Source: Primulina eburnea (taxonomy: Eukaryota > Streptophyta > Magnoliopsida > Lamiales > Gesneriaceae). From it: a stretch of DNA of 64,000 nt. The notes under the pieces were generated by a model. The model searched no databases. It had not been told where the DNA came from and saw nothing but the letters and a program-made list of their open reading frames with translations. The stretch spans positions 7,460,601-7,524,600 of the forward strand of contig NC_133116.1 of NCBI RefSeq assembly GCF_022965805.1, in the 5' to 3' direction. Each line of letters begins with the position of its first letter. Position 1 is the first letter of the stretch. This document shows positions 11,760-23,915 of the stretch, piece by piece. The translations under genes were made by a program, and so were the position numbers.

Positions 11760-11816
11760 GTGATTGTTAAACAACGCCGGTGTCGACTAACCCCGGTCAC
11801 GGGGCGTGACAGAAGT

Positions 11817-13375
11817 GATAACATAATAGAAAATAAAACTAAAATTAATGTTTGAAACTTCATGTCTCGATCTTGATGACCAACCTCAAAACATGTGTTG
11901 TTCACCTTCTTCCAATTGATCTTCGCACTTATCTGGAGATGAAGTAAAGGGTGAAGGGTTACAACTCAATTCAAGACTGACAATGGCTATTAATTGTTGT
12001 TACAGCTTTGTATTCTATTTAGAATAATGATGCTTAATTGGAGAGAAATGGCCAGAATTAACTAGCTAGCTACACATTCTGCACAATTTCGAAATGCATA
12101 GGCTGCTTCAAGGCTCAAATTAAACGGTTGAACCATGCATGGTTGAATTCAGGTCTTCACAATATTCGTGAGAAATCGTGTTTTAAATTTATAATTATCT
12201 TGAGAGAAAAAATTCATAATATTGAGAGAAAAATCTCCTTTTTAATTAATTAGTGTACGTCTCTTTTTTAAAATTGATATCAAATGGATGTAATGGATGA
12301 CATGGACTCTGGTTAGATCAAATGTTTACATGAGTTTGGTCAGTTATTTTAATCGAGGGCCATTTACTTAATATACACAAATTATTCACTATTGGTTTTT
12401 TAATCTTGATTTACTTTCCCTAATTTTCCTCTTCCATATATTCTTCTATGCAAATTATTTAGTGCAGTTTCATTTCTCAAATAATGTGGATCGATCCGAA
12501 CACAAGTTCAAGATTAATTATTTACACTACTTATTTCAATACTTTGAAATATTTGAAACAATAAGATCTAACCAAGATTAGATATAAGGAACAAAGTGGA
12601 ACTTATCCAAAAGTAAAATTATGAAGGACTTCCTACGCTCGTTATTTTAGTTCCGAAGGTAAAAAAATAGAAACAGAAACAAGTTTAGATCCCAAACACT
12701 GCCCTAAGATAATTCATTAATTGCTTTAAAAAAATATAAATCGAGTGTCGGAAGTACCATGATCAGCCGACAGCATCCACTTTTTTTTGTCGATGATTTG
12801 TTGCACTACTTTTTATGTTGATTTTCTTGAAAGTATATGTAGTTCCCCATGGGACCATGTTCGTGTCAATGTCATAATTAAATTGTTAGTTATTTCAAAT
12901 AACTAATGTCAAATACCAATGATTACTTATTATCTACTTCAGACAAAACACAAGTAATAAACGAATTCATTTATATTAATTGTTAAACAAAGAATTATGC
13001 TAATTAATAATAATGTAATTGGATCATAAGATATTAATTTGAAGCGAGCTATGTTATTATATAAATATAAATAAATAGTATCGGGTATGTAGTAGATTTG
13101 ACACTTTGTTTATATAGAGATTTCCTTTCCATTTTGATACACACAATAACCATAAACTACCTGCACATTCCTTTACAAAATACAAAACAAAATCACATCG
13201 TTCATGTCCTACACAATCTATGTACTTTCAATTGTAATGTGTGGACCAAAATAAATGTACGAATACGATTGTTATATCTCTTAGTTTTGGTGATAACAAA
13301 TAATAATTTATTTTATTAGATCAAACTGTATTTGCAATATATTATAGGTACTCGATCGTGCAGTGAAGATTCATA
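11817..13375. other. Intergenic interval, no supported gene
   Basis: AT-rich DNA. The open frames here are short and compositionally biased. Nothing repetitive or RNA-like was recognised. Confidence 0.4.
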
Positions 13376-13380
13376 ATAAG

Positions 13381-14519
13381 TGTTGGAATTTTGATGCTTA
13401 ATGAATGAAAATTAAGCAAATAAATAAATGTGTTTGATTGGAAAAATTTGAAACGAAGAACGAAGCTTAATGAACGAATATTAAGTTTGGTGGTTATGAA
13501 TTAAACTCGAAACGATTTCATCGAATGTTGAAAGAACTTCAAACGAGTAGTCGGAACCGTGTAAGAGAATCAGTAGCATGCGTGCGCGCAGGTGAAAATG
13601 ATGAAAATTTGATTATTTCTCTCAAATTTTGATTTTCATACCTTTTATTGTAGCCGTGGCCTAACGTTACAAGCCTACAAGACCATTAACCTTGTCATCT
13701 GGGGACAGAGACGTCACTTCTGATTTGTCATCTCTTCTTTCGCTTTCTATATTTTATTGTGTTGTGCTGTCTAAAATGTTGAATATGTCTTGTTTTCGCT
13801 TGGATTTCGAGATGAACTAATTCTGCAGTCTAGAGAATGATGTAGCTTTGTGGATACGATAATTTAACGTGGTTATTTTATACGATTGAATTCCATTCTT
13901 ATATTTAATTGTGTTTCTCTGTATTTATTTCACTGCAATTTACTGGCCATAAATTGTGTGTTGTTTGATTAATTCTATAACAAGGGAGAGGGACAAGGAT
14001 TATATATCATTATAAACACATCGTTGAATGCTTATAGCGTTCGGAAGGCGTATAACTTTAGCGAGGCTTAGGTAAGAACATTGTTTGCATATATCAATGA
14101 AACTTAGATTTTAATTAGGAATATTAGAATCGAAGTTTGATTGGTACAGTTTATTCGTCACTTGGGAAAGGTGAAATAAAATAATTAAGTATTCTTAGCC
14201 ATTAAATAATTGGAATTCAGGAATATAAATTTAACTGGGAATAATTGTCGTGGAAACTTGGTGAAATCATTTATATAGATATTTTCTCTCATTGTTAATT
14301 CTCAATTCGGTGATTAGATTATTTATTTGTTTTCAGTTAATTCGTCTAAGTAAACCAAATCTCTTTTCATTTTTCAAAATATAGTTGAGACTTTTTTAAT
14401 TACAAGCATTGATATAATTTTAGTTTGCACTTCTCGTGGGATCGACACTCGTATTTAAAACTTCATTGTACTATAACTTGACATTGTGCGCTTGCGAGCA
14501 ATCAAGAAAACACGCAACA
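13381..14519 (+). mobile_element. 5' LTR of an Athila-like Ty3/gypsy element
   Basis: The LTR begins TGTTG (13381-13385) and ends CAACA (14515-14519), matching inverted ends, and is 1139 bp long. It is followed within a few bases by a tRNA-Asp-type primer site. The end region (TCGTGGGATCGACACTCG, TTGACATTGTGCGCTTGCG) is of the kind seen in Athila and Tat LTRs. No matching 3' LTR is seen in the window, so no target duplication can be tested. Confidence 0.75.
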
Positions 14520-14525
14520 AGTTTT

Positions 14526-14543
14526 TGGCGCCGTTGCCGGGAG
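14526..14543 (+). other. Primer-binding site, tRNA-Asp type
   Basis: TGGCGCCGTTGCCGGGA just after the LTR matches the primer site typical of Athila/Tat elements, complementary to the 3' end of tRNA-Asp. Confidence 0.75.
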
Positions 14544-14657
14544 TGTCAAATTTGAATTTATATCAGTATTGTTACCAATTAGTCTAGATTTTAATTTAGA
14601 GTTATTTTTATTTAGTTTTATTTAGTGATTCATTCATTTTTCTCTCTGTGACAGTGC

Positions 14658-16680
14658 ATGCGAAGATCGCAAAGCCCTGAGTTGCTTATCTTTGATCCAG
14701 AAATCGAAAGAACTGCACGGAGGCTAAGAAAAGCTAGAAGGGAAGAAATCCTAGACATGACTGAGAACAGAGAGAATGACAGACATATGCCGCCAGAGGC
14801 TATACCGATTAGAGATCACTTCAGACCAGTGATCAATGCACATTATTCTGGCATTGCTCGGGGGACCATGAATGCCAACAATTTCGAGCTGAAGCCTGCA
14901 CTGATCAATATGGTTCAACAAAATCAGTTTGCTGGAACTGCCACTTCTGATCCTCACGTTCATTTGAGGACATTCCTGGAGATAACAGATACGATAAAAA
15001 TTAATAATGTTCCTGATGGTATTATTAGACTGCGTTTGTTTCCGTTTTCTCTCAGGGACCAAGCAAGAGGATGGCTCCAACCAGTACCGTTAGGGAGCAT
15101 CACGACATGGCAGGAGCTGGCGACGAAGTTCCTTTATAAATATTTTCCCCCTGCGAAGTCTGCACTATTGAAGATTGATATCAGCACTTTTAGATAGACT
15201 GACTTCGAGCAGTTGTATGAAGCTTGGGAAAGGTATAAAGAGTTGTTGCGGAGGTGCCCGAATTATGGTTTTGAAGACTGGGTGCAGATTGAGCTATTCT
15301 ATAACGGGCTGATGGTTAGACACAGACAACAGTGGATGCAGCGGCAGGTGGCACAATCTTTGCTAAGTCTCCTGCTCAAGCCTATGATTTGCTTGAGCAG
15401 ATGACTATTAATAGCTACCAATGACCGTCTGAAAGGTCACGAGTAAAGAGGACAGCTGGAGTTTATGCCGTGGATCCTATCACATCACTCACAGCGCAAG
15501 TCTCAGCGTTGACTACACAGATAGCAACCATGAATAAAGTGAGTACATCAAACACTGAGGGGCCACCAAAAACTTTGGAGGCTATGGAGGATATCAAGGT
15601 AACCCTTCCCCTAATACTTATCACCCTGGATTGAGAAATCATGAGAATTTTTCATATGCAAATAATAAGAATGTATCGAATCCTCCACCGGAGTTCAATA
15701 CATCAAATGGGGAAGGGAAGACATCATTTGAGGACTTGGTTGGGACATTCGTTTCTGAATCTGGTAATAGGATGGCTAGGCCTGAGTCTAGGCTTGACAA
15801 TCTAGAGACCCACATGGCAAGTATTGGTGCTACCTTGAAAATCCTTGAATCGCAAGAGGGGCAGATAACGAAGCAACTCACGTCTCAACCATCAGGCGCA
15901 ATACAAAAGACTGCAGATCCAGATATGAGGGAAGTGAATGCTATCTTTATACATCATGAGGAGATTGGGATGATAGAAGGAGAAGAGAAAAAAATTGATC
16001 GCACACCCAGCCGGGACTATAAGCCGACTCCAAGCAAAGGAAACCAAGGTAAGAAAGGTATGAGTTATGATTTTGATCAATGTATTGATACTTTTTTGCT
16101 TCCCTATCTCCACAGATTTTTACAATTACAAGCTGAATTTCACAAGAAAAAAGGTCTTGAAGATCTCAAGACCCTACACTCTAATATTCAGTCTGCAGAG
16201 CAGGAAGATGTGGCATTTACTGGAGGAGATGATAAGGGGAAGCAAGGATATCTTCCTCAGAAGCTACAAGACCCCGGAGAATTTGTAGTACCATGTGAAA
16301 TAGGAGGTAAATTTGTGGAAAAAGCTATCTGTGATTCAGGAGCAAATGTGAATATAATGTCAAGTTCTCTTTACGAGAAACTTGGATTGAGCAGGATAAA
16401 GCCTACATGACTAAGCTTGCAGATGACAGATAAATCGGTCAGGACACCGCTGAGTATTGTGGAAGATGTTGAACTTAAGATTGATAAAATAAGGGTTCTA
16501 GCATATTTTGTGGTGCTTGACATGGGAACAGTCAGAATGTTCGTGCTATTTTAGGACGACCATTTTTTGCTACTACTGGAGCCGTCATTGATTTGAGACA
16601 AGGAAAACTGACAATGGAGGTTGATGGTCAAAACGTAGAATCAAGGCTTCCAAGAAATCATACGACCCACCATGAACATG
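14658..16680 (+). pseudogene. Broken gag and protease of the Athila-like element
   Basis: The first frame (14658-15197) matches Ty3/gypsy Gag; its core includes LRLFPFSLRDQARGWLQ and TTWQELATKFLYKYFPP. A TAG at 15195 interrupts it, and the frame resumes with DFEQLYEAWERYKELLRRCP. A frame change lies near 15320 and a TGA at 15421. A second block (15631-16410) runs through the linker into the aspartic protease (CDSGANVNIMSSSLYEKLGL) and stops at 16408. Protease-like sequence continues out of frame to about 16660 (ATTGAVIDLRQGKLTMEV). Reverse transcriptase, RNase H and integrase are absent, so the internal region is deleted. Gag would form particles and the protease would process them in an intact element; here neither can be made whole. 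Confidence 0.85.
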
Positions 16681-16699
16681 ATTAGTGAGAGTCGGACTG

Positions 16700-16925
16700 A
16701 TGACGTTAAACTAAGCGCTGTGTGGGAGGCAACCCACAATTATTTTTTAGCATTCGTTTTGTTTTTATTATTTTATTTTATTTTACTCCCTTAGTTGTTA
16801 ATTTTACCCACCACCAGATCTACCGCCGTAACCCATGGACGATGATGCTGAAGATGCTGCGAACGATGACTCGAGCCCCGAGTTCTGACACTCGTGCGCG
16901 AGTTCTCAATAGTTCAACATAAACG
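16700..16925 (+). mobile_element. 3' untranslated remnant of the Athila-like element
   Basis: AAGCGCTGTGTGGGAGGCAA with CCCA following (about 16713-16737) is a block usually found after the coding part of Athila-type elements. Its closeness to the protease relic shows that pol was deleted. The sequence beyond about 16925 no longer looks like the element. Confidence 0.55.
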
Positions 16926-16959
16926 ATCCGGTTAATTATTTTCTCAAGACTATTAATCT

Positions 16960-17129
16960 AGAGTAATGATACATGTACAACCAAATTTGTACAACAATTC
17001 TTACAACACAAAAAATTCTATACAAAAATTCAATTTATCAGCTTCTCACGATATAATAACAAAATCTCACGATTTAATTGTTGTAAATATCGTTATACGA
17101 TATTTTGGTTAAACCTTTAGCATTATTCT
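16960..17129. mobile_element. 170-bp MITE with 7-bp target duplication
   Basis: The ends AGAGTAATGATACATGT and the complement of the right end (AGAATAATGCTAAAGGT) are imperfect inverted repeats. TTAATCT flanks both sides (16953-16959 and 17130-17136). It is non-coding, and probably hAT-like from the duplication length. Confidence 0.6.
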
Positions 17130-17552
17130 TTAATCTAACATATAACACCGCATCCCAGTTTCCACATCAGTTTGTGGGTAAGTGTTTCACTAGCTCGTAT
17201 AATACGCTCTTCTGGTAACTTATAAATTTCGCAAGGCGAGAACAAATGAAAACTAGTTCCTTAGACCCAGAGCATGCATGCTAAAATTGTATCGAAAACA
17301 CAAGTCGTCAAGTGTTACGCTGGAAAAAAGTCTTGTGTAGGGGCTACTCTTCACATCGCGCAAAAGTATCTCAAATGGATAATGATTCAAGACGACTTCG
17401 AAACATTTTTCTGTTGCCAAATCAACATTCCAAAAGTTTTCAAGAATATCGCCACCGTTTGGTTCGTTAATCTCAAATCCACCAAATGGACTTGAAGATA
17501 TGCAGTGATTATCATAATCAATAAACCCCGCATCTTCTCGTTGTCGGTAAGG

Positions 17553-19398
17553 TTATTCACTTTCTTGGTCCTTCAAGAAGCTCAAGAAAGCAAGGAAGGC
17601 GAACAAGAAAAATCCACCAGACCAGTGCCCGCCGCCACCACCCCTTCCACCGCCTCCGTCGTCGTCATCGCCGCCGCCTCGGTCACCTACACCGCCATCA
17701 TCGTCAAGTGGTGGAAAACCGATTCCACCATCATCAAGTTTCCGAGACTTCTCATTCCCTGGAATCCATTACAATACTGTCTCATTTACTCGGAAACGGA
17801 TGTCTAATATTGTCAAAAGAGAGGCTTAAAAGGTTAACATGGGAAGCAGGTAAATCGAAATAAAATTAAGTTCTTCCACGAGAATGCACCCAAAAAAAAA
17901 AATACAGAACAAAAAACAAAAAGAAAAAACTAACTGCAAATCGTAAATGGAAGAATCAAGAATGAAGAAGGCGATTATTACATTGAATAGGCGCGACAGT
18001 GATGGTACATGACTGCCTCGTAACTGTTTGTGTCTGTTGAGCAGCACAAGTGGCATTCTGCAGTTTAAGGTAAGAATCAATACATATTTAAAGACCGTGC
18101 TTCCAAGAAATTCTCCAAGTTTCTGATATCCACGAACAGGTTCCCAGAAGTACAAGGAAATGGTAGGAAACAAGTTAATGACATCCTCAAAGAAAAATCA
18201 CATTTTGTATCGGGGACTCAAACATGAGCCAGCAGTTTTTGGAAATAAAACTACAAGTTCTGATCATAAAGAACAATAACGTGTAACATATTTTCCTCGC
18301 TGGCCACATAGCGACAACCACTGAAAGGCCGAAAAAGGCTAAACCCTGTCATTAATTTTCAGCTAAACAGTCCATCTTTCCACAGTCGATGATTGTTTCA
18401 AAAAAGAGACTATAAAAAGAGAAGGCCCTCTCGTAAAGTCATCATGACAAAATCAATTGGTTAAGTGTCAATCTGATCTCAAGCACAGTACGACATAATT
18501 ACCAGCGAAGCAGCACATATAGATGTGTACTTTACTCGGAAAACAGGTCTAGCACTTTCTTCGGTTCGTAAGGGCTGAAAATGCAAGTGAAGTGGCCGAA
18601 GCCCAGCTGGAATGAAACAAACATTCTTCTTTTGCTTTAGCCATTGATCTTCTGATCCAGCTGCGAAAATGTAATACAAAAGCATTAACCATTAAATATA
18701 TCTGCACTCTCGAGTATGGCTCTTTTCACATTGTTCACAGGCACTTAAATGCATGAAAACAGATCAGAATGATGTTGCCGTAGACTTCTAGACAAAAAAA
18801 ATGCTGAAGTAGACTTCTTGACAGTATTTGTGAATATGCTGCAAATAAAGCAGCTAGTGAAATTACAAAAAACAGATACCAAAGCACAAAATGTTACTAG
18901 GCAGGGAACATCTAATCTGTACACAAGTAAAGGAGCAGACAACAGAAATTTTTCGTCAATCAAATAAGGAAACGAGCATTTTACACAACCAATTCTTGTG
19001 GCACTCTTTACTCCCTTCATATAATAGCGCTTATTATGTCCAGACTTACTCAAAAAACCAATGTATATTATTTTAGAAACATCAACACATGAAACTTCAA
19101 AAAAGTTCAGCAAAAATCACACTTTGTGATTATCTAATACGTTCCCAAGCCCAGGTTTTGCATATCACAAAACCTTGTATCAAGAATATGGTGCAAGCTT
19201 CAAACCACTGTGAATGCTTCATATTAAAGTAAACTAGTTCCTCTAAACTTATGTTGAACCATTGCAACGAAGGGATTCCAAATATCGGAATAATATCAGT
19301 CCAACTCATCCACACACTTAATATACATAAAACGTGGAGAACTACATACCAACTGATAGACTTGTAATTGGGCTGGCAAAAGTAGCACTAAGTGACAT
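17553..19398 (-). CDS. Four-exon gene, Gly/Asp-rich plastid membrane protein (DUF1118/RIQ-like)
   Basis: Predicted exons on the minus strand are 19398-19350, 18660-18503, 18057-17982 and 17758-17553. Donors are GTATGT, GTAATT and GTAATA; acceptors are GCAG, GCAG and CCAG. The phases (1, 0, 1) all agree and give 162 aa. Residues 1-70 are Ser/Thr/Arg-rich and acid-poor (MSLSATFASPITSLS...), as in plastid transit peptides. Residues about 103-138 are a Gly/Asp-rich linker (FPPLDDDGGVGDRGGGDDDD), and 139-155 form one hydrophobic segment (HWSGGFFLFAFLAFLSFLKD). This order recalls the DUF1118 proteins RIQ1/RIQ2 of grana thylakoids, which affect LHCII organisation and grana stacking. The family call rests on memory of the Gly-rich plus W-S-G-G-F-F pattern and should be tested by search. 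The frame stays open for 99 codons past the TAA at 17553-17555. Confidence 0.62.
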
Positions 19399-19399
19399 C

Positions 19400-20183
19400 T
19401 CAACGCCGAGTGATGATGAGGAAATAAATTATGCTGTTCAACAAGATGAAAAGACGTGTATTGATAAAGCTTCTTGTTGATATATTGTTGATTCCAACAA
19501 CAAAAAAACGTCGGTTCGCATTCTGAGAGAGCCTGCACGCATCTTCAAAAGTTTCAAACCAGTATATAACACAAAATGGAAAATAAACCAACAGATCAAA
19601 CAACACCTTCTGCTATTATTAACATGAAGTAGATACTACCGTACACTTATATCTTTCACACCTCTCGACAAAGCCGTCTAGATAACTACAATATTACAAA
19701 AAGAACAGGTTGAATAATACAAAATTAGGTTTCTTATTCCGAGAGTTGAGGCGCCGATGAGAAGAGGCTGACCCTTACTTTTGGGTTATTTTATTATTAT
19801 AGACAATTGTATATATAAATAAATTTTACGATTTTTCAATTTTAAATAGTATATACATCTGATATTTCAATTAATTGTGTGTCTGAATTATTATAATTAA
19901 ACATACATATATTTTTTGAAATTTTAAATTCAATCTCTCCATGTCAGATCCATTTAGGCACCACACATGTTCCACATAATCATTACGTGGGAAAAAATAT
20001 TAGAATCGCAAATATAACGAAGATAACGAATCAAAATTGAAACTGATAACATAAAAAACCAAAATCCAAAAAATCAAATATATATCACTAATATTATAAT
20101 TTTTCATTTTAATTTTAATTACTAAAACGATAATTCCTCGTAATGATTGTAATTTATATATATAAGAGTATGATACTAGTAGT
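19400..20183. other. Upstream region of the RIQ-like gene
   Basis: This lies 5' of the minus-strand start at 19398 and should hold its 5' untranslated region and promoter. A TATATA-like stretch is present near 19560. No other gene is supported. Confidence 0.4.
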
Positions 20184-20192
20184 TAAGTTTTA

Positions 20193-20374
20193 GACAAAAA
20201 CTTATGTGAGACAGTCTCACGGTTCGTATTTGTGAGACAAATCTCCTATTTGGGTCATCCATGAAAAAATATTAGTTTTTATGCTACGAGTATTACCTTT
20301 TATTATGAATATCGGTAGGGTCGACCCGTCTCACAGATTAAAATCCGTGAGACGGTCTCACATGAGACCCACTC
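20193..20374 (+). mobile_element. 182-bp Mutator-like MITE, copy c
   Basis: Perfect 9-bp target duplication TAAGTTTTA at 20184-20192 and 20375-20383. Same ends and AT-rich middle as copy b. Confidence 0.88.
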
Positions 20375-20383
20375 TAAGTTTTA

Positions 20384-21250
20384 ATATTAACATGTTTCAT
20401 TTGGTCCATTTTATCATTTCATTTAACCAAAATCTAAAATATCATTCATGCTCTACTTTGTTTTAGATGTTTTAAATTGAGTTGCTAATTCATTTCATTA
20501 GAAAATTTATTGATATAATCATAATTTAGAAGACAAAATAAACAAACAAAAAAACTATTAGTATGCTATCATACAATTCGTTATTTGTTTTCGTTATATA
20601 TAGCTTATATTCTTATTCATTCTATCACTACATAATAAACTTCAGTTTTAATTCATTATTCTAATTTTTAAGCATAAAAAATTCTATATCATTAACTTAA
20701 AATATTTATAATGTCGAATGACGTATCAATTTAGTATATAATTTTTTTAAATAACCATCATAATATATCATCCTAAAATTTAGATTTTAGTTTTTTTAAT
20801 CAATATAAATTCATTATACTCTATATAAAATAACATCCTCTAAAATAGATTGATTATAAATGGCTCTTAATCATATTAAGATTTGGTTTTAGTATTTATT
20901 TGATTAAGAAAATATTTCATTAAATACGATCACAATCCGTAAGTACATCTTTCAAAAACGAAGGGATTGCTTTTTTAAATTCCCTATCTTCAGACAAGAC
21001 CTTTGTATGCTAAAACATGTGCGATGCTATTCTCTAAACGAGACTGTCAATTATTCGCGTGTACCTTTAAATTGATCACACACAAAAAACGCCACAACTT
21101 ACAAGACCAGTCAATGACCCCACCCCCTTACTTTTTAAAAATCGAAAGAAAAAAAAAAAAGACATTTAAGTTGATAAAAAAAAGTAATAAAAAAAACACT
21201 AAACAACTAAATCTATTTAAATAAATTAAATAATTATCCACAATTAACTG
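20384..21250. other. AT-rich interval, nothing recognised
   Basis: No protein-like frame and no structured repeat was seen. Confidence 0.4.
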
Positions 21251-21251
21251 G

Positions 21252-21773
21252 AATTAGACCTGTCAAAACGAGCTGGCGGGACGGGCCAGCCCGCAACCCG
21301 TTGCAACCCGCCATTTCGACGGGCCTCTAAATGGTCAACCCAGCTCAACTCACCTGTCAGACTTCAAACGAAATTGCTCTTGGGTTCACAAATAATTGTT
21401 ATGCTTAAAAATTATTTTAAGATTCATGAATAAAATTTAAAGGAATTTCGTCCCTTTTGTTTTCTTTATGTATATCTGTAAATTTCTCTCTTTTTATTTT
21501 CTTTATGTATATTTGTTCTAAGAGTAAATTATCAATATATTTGTTCTAAGACATAGAAGCACATAAAACTTATTTCAATATTTATATAAAACTTAAAACT
21601 TAAAAATATGAAATTTTATCCGTCCGTTTGGGCTCAACCCGTTTTGAGCCGCAACCCAAATGGGCTCAACCCATTTGGTCCGCCTCTAAACGAGCTGCTA
21701 ATTTATCAACCCAACCCGTTCAATTTTTATACCAGGACAGACCGTCCCGACAGACCTAACTCAATTTGACAAG
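21252..21773. mobile_element. Non-autonomous DNA transposon with GC-rich subterminal words
   Basis: The ends TTAGACCTGTCAAA and TTTGACAAGTCTAA are inverted copies with one mismatch. Subterminal words such as GGGACGGGCCAGCCCGC and CAACCCGTT occur near both ends. No clear target duplication was found, so the superfamily is open; hAT is likely. A degenerate relative lies near 56205-56320. Confidence 0.5.
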
Positions 21774-21965
21774 TCTAACAGGAACTGAGACCAACAAATC
21801 ACAGAGCCTCGACCCTAATCATTAGATCAACGTGTCATCGGCTCATGCTATTGACTTTTTAATATGCTCGTAGTGATGAGAAATTTCAATTTCCAATCTC
21901 ATTTTAACCAACCAACCAATAATTCTAGTTGATGTGGATAATATATAAATACACACACACACACT

Positions 21966-22004
<39 letters not shown>

Positions 22005-23915
22005 AGAGTTTTTGACAAAAATAGAAATTTTCCGTCAAAATGTCATTTCTAAAAAAGAAAGATATATCATGAATATTGAAATATATGTACCGCAATAAAT
22101 AATCACTTCAATTATTGTTTGCATTGATTTTATCAATTCATTTAGTTCAAATTTGAATTTAATTCGTTTTTATATTAATTCAAATATAATTTATGTATTA
22201 TATGTTTTTTTATTCAAATTGAAACTGAACTCTATTAAAAACATAAACTACATTATAAATTTTGCATTGATTATTTCAATCAATTTAATTAAATATTGTA
22301 CAAATAAATTTAAAATATAAATGATTGCAATGTTCACTGTCATTCATGAGGTAAATCATTCAAAAATATATTTTGTTATTTTAAGTAATTTCCTGCTCAA
22401 ATTACTTACTAAAAAAGAAATATAATATTTAATTATTTTATTTAATTTTTCTATAAAAAAATTGGTTCAGTGTTAAAAGTTATCACTACAACAAGGTTTT
22501 TCAATGAACATTTACCATTTAATAATCATAAATTTTTTATCCCAAATTTATATTATTCCGAAATCACCTTAATTTGAAAGAATTAATGCATTGAAGTTTT
22601 TTTTTCCAAAACCATATGTATATTGTATATCTTTAATTGTTTTCTTAAAAATTCAAATAAGATAGCGTAAGAAAATTAAAAGAGCTAGATTAAAAAGATT
22701 TTCAAATAGACATTAAATTACTCTCAATAAACATGTATATTACCCTCAATAATCAGAAATGTTTGACATCCAATGCATGCCATTCGAGATTTTCATAATT
22801 TGAAAGAGTTAATGTATGGTATAATTATGTCAAAAGCATATAATGTATAATTTTTGTCTATTGGGATGACTTATTTGAATTTTAAATTATAAATAATGCA
22901 ATATTGCATATTATATTAGCAACCAATTTTATTATATTTATCTTACTAAATTTATCTACTCCAAAATTGAATTCTAAAGTGACTCCTCTTTTCAGCACCA
23001 TATATGAGTTGAATTATTCAAAGATGTAATGTTCGTTTAAATTTAGATTTGTTCATTGTTATGAACTACCTACATATGGAAACAACGAGAACAACATATA
23101 TTAAGTTTGAAATATATCTTTCATGATCGAGAAATAAAAAATATTATTCTTATATTTGTACAAAATTTTAATTATTATGTATTACTAATGTGATAATTTT
23201 CTTCTATATTACAAAGTTCACGTATACATGATAGTATAAAATGTCTCGTAATGAAAATGATTAAACCAATTCTACAGAAAATAAAAATCTTAATAGAAGA
23301 CACATTATAAAATTTACAGACATTGTTTTGGAATACACATAGTAAATGTTAATAAAATAACAATTTTCTAGTTTATACATAATTTACTTATGATCAAATG
23401 TTTCACTTTTCTTTCGAAATAATAGGTTATTGTGTATATTATGAAGATATTTTGTAAATAAAATCACAATCCATTTGGATACAGATATTGATGAAACAAT
23501 TATTGTTATCATTCAAACGTGTCAAACACGTGTAATGTCACAAAGTTGTTTGTGAATGTAGATTTAGACAAAATTACTAAATTTTTAAAAAAGTATTTTC
23601 TCATTAGTTTTATTGAATAAGATTCAAAAATATTTTTTTATCACATGTTAAAAAAATAAAAATATACAGTTTCTCAAAAATTAAAGAATTAAATATGTAT
23701 TAAGGTTGGTAGCCGACATCAATACACTAAACACGATAAGCATCATGTCATTGTCTTAGGTTATCACAATATAAAATTTTGATATATGATAGTGATTATT
23801 AGCCAAAAAAATTAATCGACATGCGTTGTATTTAATAAAGTTTTTTAAAATTAGCAAAAAAATAGTTTTTATTTTTATTTTTTATAATTATAATATTTTT
23901 TTCAATTTAAATATT

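Larger units (their letters stand above)
9351..11811 (+). mobile_element. Ty3/gypsy solo LTR with nested insertions
   Basis: Termini are TGTAAGAACC (9351) and GGGGCGTGACA (ending 11811), flanked by a perfect 5-bp duplication GAAGT at 9346-9350 and 11812-11816. That is the signature of an LTR element reduced to one LTR by recombination. A promoter-like CCTATAAATACC lies at about 9712-9723. The 2.46 kb length is inflated by a 557-bp Mutator-type MITE (10097-10653), a tandem duplication of about 153 bp (10582-10882) and a 430-bp hAT-type MITE (11330-11759). Without them the LTR would be about 1.3 kb. No internal coding sequence is left. Confidence 0.85.

Noticed and set aside
17505..17807. Plus-strand frame rich in Ala/Thr/Pro
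   Set aside because: It is the antisense shadow of the Gly/Asp-rich last exon of the minus-strand RIQ-like gene.
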